NCBI GenBank assembly: GCA_025463515.1
Contig: JAODAQ010000029.1
Coordinates: 20,977-84,976 of the forward strand
Length of the DNA: 64,000 nt
DNA from: Rhodoglobus sp.
GTDB lineage: Bacteria > Actinomycetota > Actinomycetes > Actinomycetales > Microbacteriaceae
Direction of reading: 5' to 3'
Positions 61,042 to 64,000 of this stretch are shown piece by piece. The translations under genes and the position numbers were made by a program. The notes beneath the pieces were generated by a model. The model did not search any database. It was not told where the DNA came from and worked only from the letters and a program-made list of their open reading frames with translations. Within the stretch, counting starts at the first letter, position 1. The number at the start of each line of letters is the position of its first letter.

Positions 61042-62400
61042 GTGGCCGAGCTAGCCAGCCCCAAGTCGAAGAAGAACGAGACCGGGGCGGAGGGCACGGC
61101 TCAGCGGCAACAGGAGCGCACGTACGTGCTCGACACCTCGGTGCTCCTCTCCGATCCGAAAGCGGTGTTCCGTTTCGCCGAGCACCACGTCGTGCTGCCC
61201 GTGATCGTCATCACGGAGCTCGAGACGAAGCGCAACGATCCGGAGATCGGCTACTTCGCCCGCCAGGCCCTGCGCAACCTCGATGAGCTGCGCGTGCAGC
61301 ACGAGCGCCTCGACTTCCCGATCGCGGTCGGCGACGGCGGGTCGCTGCGGGTCGAGCTCAACCACTCCAACATGTCGGTGCTGCCGTCGGGGCTCCAGCT
61401 GGGCGACAACGACTCGCGCATCCTCGCCGTCGCCCTCAACCTCGCCAACGACGGCCTCGCGGTCACCGTGGTCTCCAAGGACCTCCCGCTGCGCGTCAAG
61501 GCCGCCTCGATCGGCCTCGCGGCCGAGGAGTACCGGGCCGAGCTCGCGGTGGACTCCGGCTGGACCGGCCAGACCGAGATCGACCTGTCGAGCGAGCAGA
61601 TGGCCCAGCTCTACGACAACGAGCAGCTGCACTCGCGCCTCGTACAGGACCTGCCCGTGAACACCGGGCTGATCATCCACTCCGACCGGGGCTCGGCCCT
61701 CGGGCGCGTCTCCGGCCGCGGCGAGCTGCGGCTCGTGCGCGGCGACCGGGACATCTTCGGGCTGCACGGCCGGTCCGCGGAGCAGAGGCTCGCGATCGAC
61801 CTGCTGCTCGACCCGGAGATCGGGATCGTGTCGCTGGGCGGCCGCGCCGGCACCGGCAAGTCGGCGCTCGCGCTGTGCGCGGGCCTCGAGGCGGTCTTGG
61901 AGAAGCAGCAGCACAAGAAGATCATGGTCTTCCGCCCGCTGTATGCCGTCGGGGGGCAGGAGCTGGGATTCCTGCCGGGCGACGCCGCGGAGAAGATGAA
62001 TCCGTGGGCCCAGGCCGTGTTCGACACGCTCGGCTCGGTGGTCTCGCAGAACGTGCTCGACGAGGTGCTCGAGCGCGGCATCCTCGAGGTCCTTCCGCTC
62101 ACCCACATCCGCGGGCGCTCGCTGCACGACGCCTTCGTGATCGTGGATGAGGCGCAGTCCCTCGAGCGCAACGTGCTGCTCACGGTGCTGAGCCGCATCG
62201 GGCAGAACTCGCGCGTGGTGCTCACGCACGATGTCGCCCAGCGCGACAACCTGCGGGTGGGGCGCCACGACGGCGTCGCCTCCGTGATCGAGACCCTCAA
62301 GGACCACGCGCTGTTCGCTCACATCACGCTCACCCGCTCGGAGCGCTCCGCGATCGCCGCGCTCGTCACCGAGATGCTGGAGTCGAACGAGCTCGCCTGA
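61042..62400 (+). CDS. phoH: PIN-PhoH ATPase (PhoH-like ribonuclease/helicase)
   Basis: The 452-residue protein joins an N-terminal PIN nuclease domain ([15 protein letters not shown] with acidic metal ligands, then [13 protein letters not shown]) to a C-terminal PhoH ATPase with Walker [11 protein letters not shown] and Walker [14 protein letters not shown]-PhoH proteins are sequence-specific RNA unwinding nucleases, often a toxin-antitoxin or RNA quality system in actinobacteria. GTG 61042 with GGAG five bases upstream is chosen; GTG 61036 is possible. A strong terminator follows. Confidence 0.92.
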   Translation: MAELASPKSKKNETGAEGTAQRQQERTYVLDTSVLLSDPKAVFRFAEHHVVLPVIVITELETKRNDPEIGYFARQALRNLDELRVQHERLDFPIAVGDGGSLRVELNHSNMSVLPSGLQLGDNDSRILAVALNLANDGLAVTVVSKDLPLRVKAASIGLAAEEYRAELAVDSGWTGQTEIDLSSEQMAQLYDNEQLHSRLVQDLPVNTGLIIHSDRGSALGRVSGRGELRLVRGDRDIFGLHGRSAEQRLAIDLLLDPEIGIVSLGGRAGTGKSALALCAGLEAVLEKQQHKKIMVFRPLYAVGGQELGFLPGDAAEKMNPWAQAVFDTLGSVVSQNVLDEVLERGILEVLPLTHIRGRSLHDAFVIVDEAQSLERNVLLTVLSRIGQNSRVVLTHDVAQRDNLRVGRHDGVASVIETLKDHALFAHITLTRSERSAIAALVTEMLESNELA

Positions 62401-62416
62401 GAATTCGTCGTGAAAC

Positions 62417-62445
62417 GGGTGGCCGCCTCGGTGGGGCGGCCACCC
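62417..62445 (+). terminator. Terminator after phoH
   Basis: A perfect 11-bp stem, GGGTGGCCGCC (62417-62427) with its complement (62435-62445), encloses a seven-base loop, 16 bases after the phoH stop. Confidence 0.8.
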
Positions 62446-62476
62446 ATCAGGGGGTAGAACACGTAGGGTCTACTTC

Positions 62477-63268
62477 GTGACGTGGATTTTCGGGGTACTT
62501 GCGACGAGCCTGGGGATCTATCTCCTCTGGGGCCTGCTCGCGCCCCGCAGCCAATGGCGCGCCCTCGCCGCCTGGAGCGTCTCGAATCCCCACACCAACG
62601 AGCCCGGTGGCTCGGCCTACGGCTGGCGGCGGCTGCTCTCCGGCCTCGGCGTGCTCGGCCTCGCGGTCGTCGGCGTGCTCGCCGCGACGCCCGGCCTCCT
62701 CGCCGCGCTGCCGCAGGAGGAGCGCGTCGTCTCGCCCGTCAACGCGATGTGGGGCACGCCCGATCCGCAGCTCGTCAACCGCGCGGTCTACGGCTCCTCG
62801 GCACCGCCCGCGGGTCTCGTGGAGTTCCCGGCACTCGGCTACCAGAACCTCGACGAGCTCGACGAGCTCCCGCAGTACCTGCTCGAACTCAAGGAGTACG
62901 CGCTGCTGGGCGACACGACCCCGTCGGGGTACATCGGCTCAGCCCCCGCTGTCGGCTTCTCGGGCGTCGGCCCGGCCGATCTCGTGGTCAACGTGCGCGG
63001 CCCCGTGCTGTGCATCCCGCGCGAGGCCGTCGTCATCGAGACCGACACCGCCGTGCAGATCGCGATCTACTACGGTTTGCCCGACCCCAAGCCCTCGGCG
63101 GACCCGGATGTGCCCACGCCCGTCCCCGACCACGTCAAGGCCTGCCGCACCGACGACTCCGTGACCGGGTCCGTGCTCATCCCGATCACCCTCTCCGCCG
63201 AGCTCGGCGACCGCACCGTCGAGACGCTCAACGGCGAGGCGATCAGCCAGGTCGAGCTGGCCGACTGA
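62477..63268 (+). CDS. Conserved-type membrane/secreted hypothetical protein
   Basis: The 263-residue protein has two membrane helices (IFGVLATSLGIYLLWGLLA and LLSGLGVLGLAVVGVLAA), then an extracytoplasmic domain of about 190 residues with a Pro/Asp-rich loop and two cysteines (LCIPREA and KACRTDD). The GTG start has TAGGGT seven bases upstream, so it is probably leaderless. Family not recognised; it lies between phoH and fumC. Confidence 0.65.
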   Translation: MTWIFGVLATSLGIYLLWGLLAPRSQWRALAAWSVSNPHTNEPGGSAYGWRRLLSGLGVLGLAVVGVLAATPGLLAALPQEERVVSPVNAMWGTPDPQLVNRAVYGSSAPPAGLVEFPALGYQNLDELDELPQYLLELKEYALLGDTTPSGYIGSAPAVGFSGVGPADLVVNVRGPVLCIPREAVVIETDTAVQIAIYYGLPDPKPSADPDVPTPVPDHVKACRTDDSVTGSVLIPITLSAELGDRTVETLNGEAISQVELAD

Positions 63269-63285
63269 GCCCGCCCGACCGCCTC

Positions 63286-64000
63286 TCAGCCGGGGTGGGT
63301 CATCGACATGACGTCGAGCGCCACGTCCAGCTGCTCGAGGGTGACCTCGCCGCGCTCCACGAACCCGAGGTCGATCACTGCCTCGCGCACCGTGAGCCCC
63401 TTCGCCACTGAGTGCTTGGCGATCTTCGCCGCGGCCTCGTAGCCGATGATCTTGTTGAGCGGAGTCACGATCGAGGGCGACGACTCCGCGAGCGCCCTGG
63501 CGCGCACGAGGTTCGCCTCGAGGCCGTCGATGGTCTTGTCGGCGAGGGCGACGCTCGAGTTCGCGAGCAGGCGGATCGACTCGAGCAGGGCGGTGCCCAT
63601 GACCGGGATCGCGACGTTGAGTTCGAAGCTCCCGGATGCCCCGGCCCACGCGATGGTCGCGTCGTTGCCGCTCACCCGCGCGCACACCAAGAGCACGGCC
63701 TCGGGGATGACCGGGTTGACCTTGCCGGGCATGATCGACGACCCGGGCTGGAGGTCCGGGATGTGGAGTTCGCCGAGGCCCGCGTACGGGCCGGAGCCCA
63801 ACCAGCGCAGGTCGTTGTTGATCTTCGTCAGGCTCACGGCGAGCACGCGGAGGGCACCAGAGACCTCGACGAGACCGTCGCGGGCTCCCTGCGCCTCGAA
63901 GTGGTCGAGCGCCTCGGTGATCGGGAGGCCGCTGTTCTCCGCCAGCACGGCGATGACCCGCTGAGGGAAGCCGGCCGGGGTGTTGATGCCGGTGCCGGTG
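63286..64000 (-). CDS. fumC: Class II fumarate hydratase, C-terminal part
   Basis: This is the last 237 codons of fumarase; the frame continues past the window's right edge. Upstream of an internal GTG it reads [16 protein letters not shown], the conserved substrate-loop region, so the true start lies outside. The catalytic signature [11 protein letters not shown] and the preceding ELHIPDLQP are complete. The enzyme hydrates fumarate to malate in the TCA cycle. Confidence 0.93.
   Translation of the reverse strand, partial: TGTGINTPAGFPQRVIAVLAENSGLPITEALDHFEAQGARDGLVEVSGALRVLAVSLTKINNDLRWLGSGPYAGLGELHIPDLQPGSSIMPGKVNPVIPEAVLLVCARVSGNDATIAWAGASGSFELNVAIPVMGTALLESIRLLANSSVALADKTIDGLEANLVRARALAESSPSIVTPLNKIIGYEAAAKIAKHSVAKGLTVREAVIDLGFVERGEVTLEQLDVALDVMSMTHPG

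Overview
The window comes from a high-GC actinobacterium, most likely a Microbacteriaceae-type member of the Micrococcales. The evidence is the strong G/C bias at third codon positions, a DUF222/HNH protein, a mycothiol S-conjugate amidase (Mca), the actinobacterial neighbourhoods mazG-hisS-eno-ftsB-DUF501 and greA-DUF4307-mca, and many genes that appear to be leaderless. The genus cannot be fixed from the sequence alone.
Layout. Positions 1-10,850 hold the tail of a FUSC-type membrane protein, a DUF222/HNH protein, an ABC exporter, a CPBP protease, a DHA2-like MFS pump, a RecQ helicase with a phosphoribosyltransferase-like tail, a DUF4192 protein, a thermonuclease-like protein and MazG. Positions 10,851-17,930 are core: a structured intergenic region, hisS, a MarR regulator, eno, a DivIC/FtsB protein, a DUF501 protein, a secreted subtilase and a type II NADH dehydrogenase. 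A tRNA-Leu(TAA) follows at 17,964.
Positions 18,017-31,419 are an integrative element inserted in the 3' end of that tRNA. A 22-bp copy of the tRNA end recurs at 31,398-31,419, and 21-bp arm-type repeats lie just inside both ends. The left half carries metal and arsenic resistance: a CmtR-type Cd/Pb sensor followed by an unlisted 21-residue peptide with 8 cysteines; two arsenate reductases; an ArsR-ArsC fusion; an ArsO-like flavoprotein; a 49-residue small ORF; a three-cysteine ArsR; an AqpS-type channel; and an ArsN1-like acetyltransferase. The middle holds integrase, an XRE repressor, an AlpA/Xis-like protein, a nested inverted repeat that looks like an origin, and a replication-relaxation family protein. 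The right end carries two divergent paralogous KAP P-loop NTPases, my best candidate for an undescribed (possibly anti-phage) system.
Positions 31,420-46,130 are accessory chromosome: a TfoX/SnoaL/SRPBCC/ArsR operon, a YciI protein, a Ser-Ile-Gly repeat protein, an MFS pump, several TetR regulators with visible operators, a secreted multi-pass membrane protein, and a tightly coupled operon (TetR, MFS, PLP aldolase/deaminase-like, lactone oxidase, GH1 beta-glucosidase). Positions 45,563-53,469 hold LemA, HtpX, a YcaQ-like protein, a four-gene ABC importer and an AI-2E-family permease. Positions 53,462-64,000 are mostly housekeeping: threonine ammonia-lyase, a possible membrane metallopeptidase, a lipoprotein, GreA, DUF4307, Mca, TrhA, UppS, a class V aminotransferase-like enzyme, a PIN-PhoH ATPase and the C-terminal part of FumC.
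A recurring feature is a TANNNT-like hexamer six or seven bases before the start codon, the pattern of leaderless mRNAs. I used it to choose several starts.
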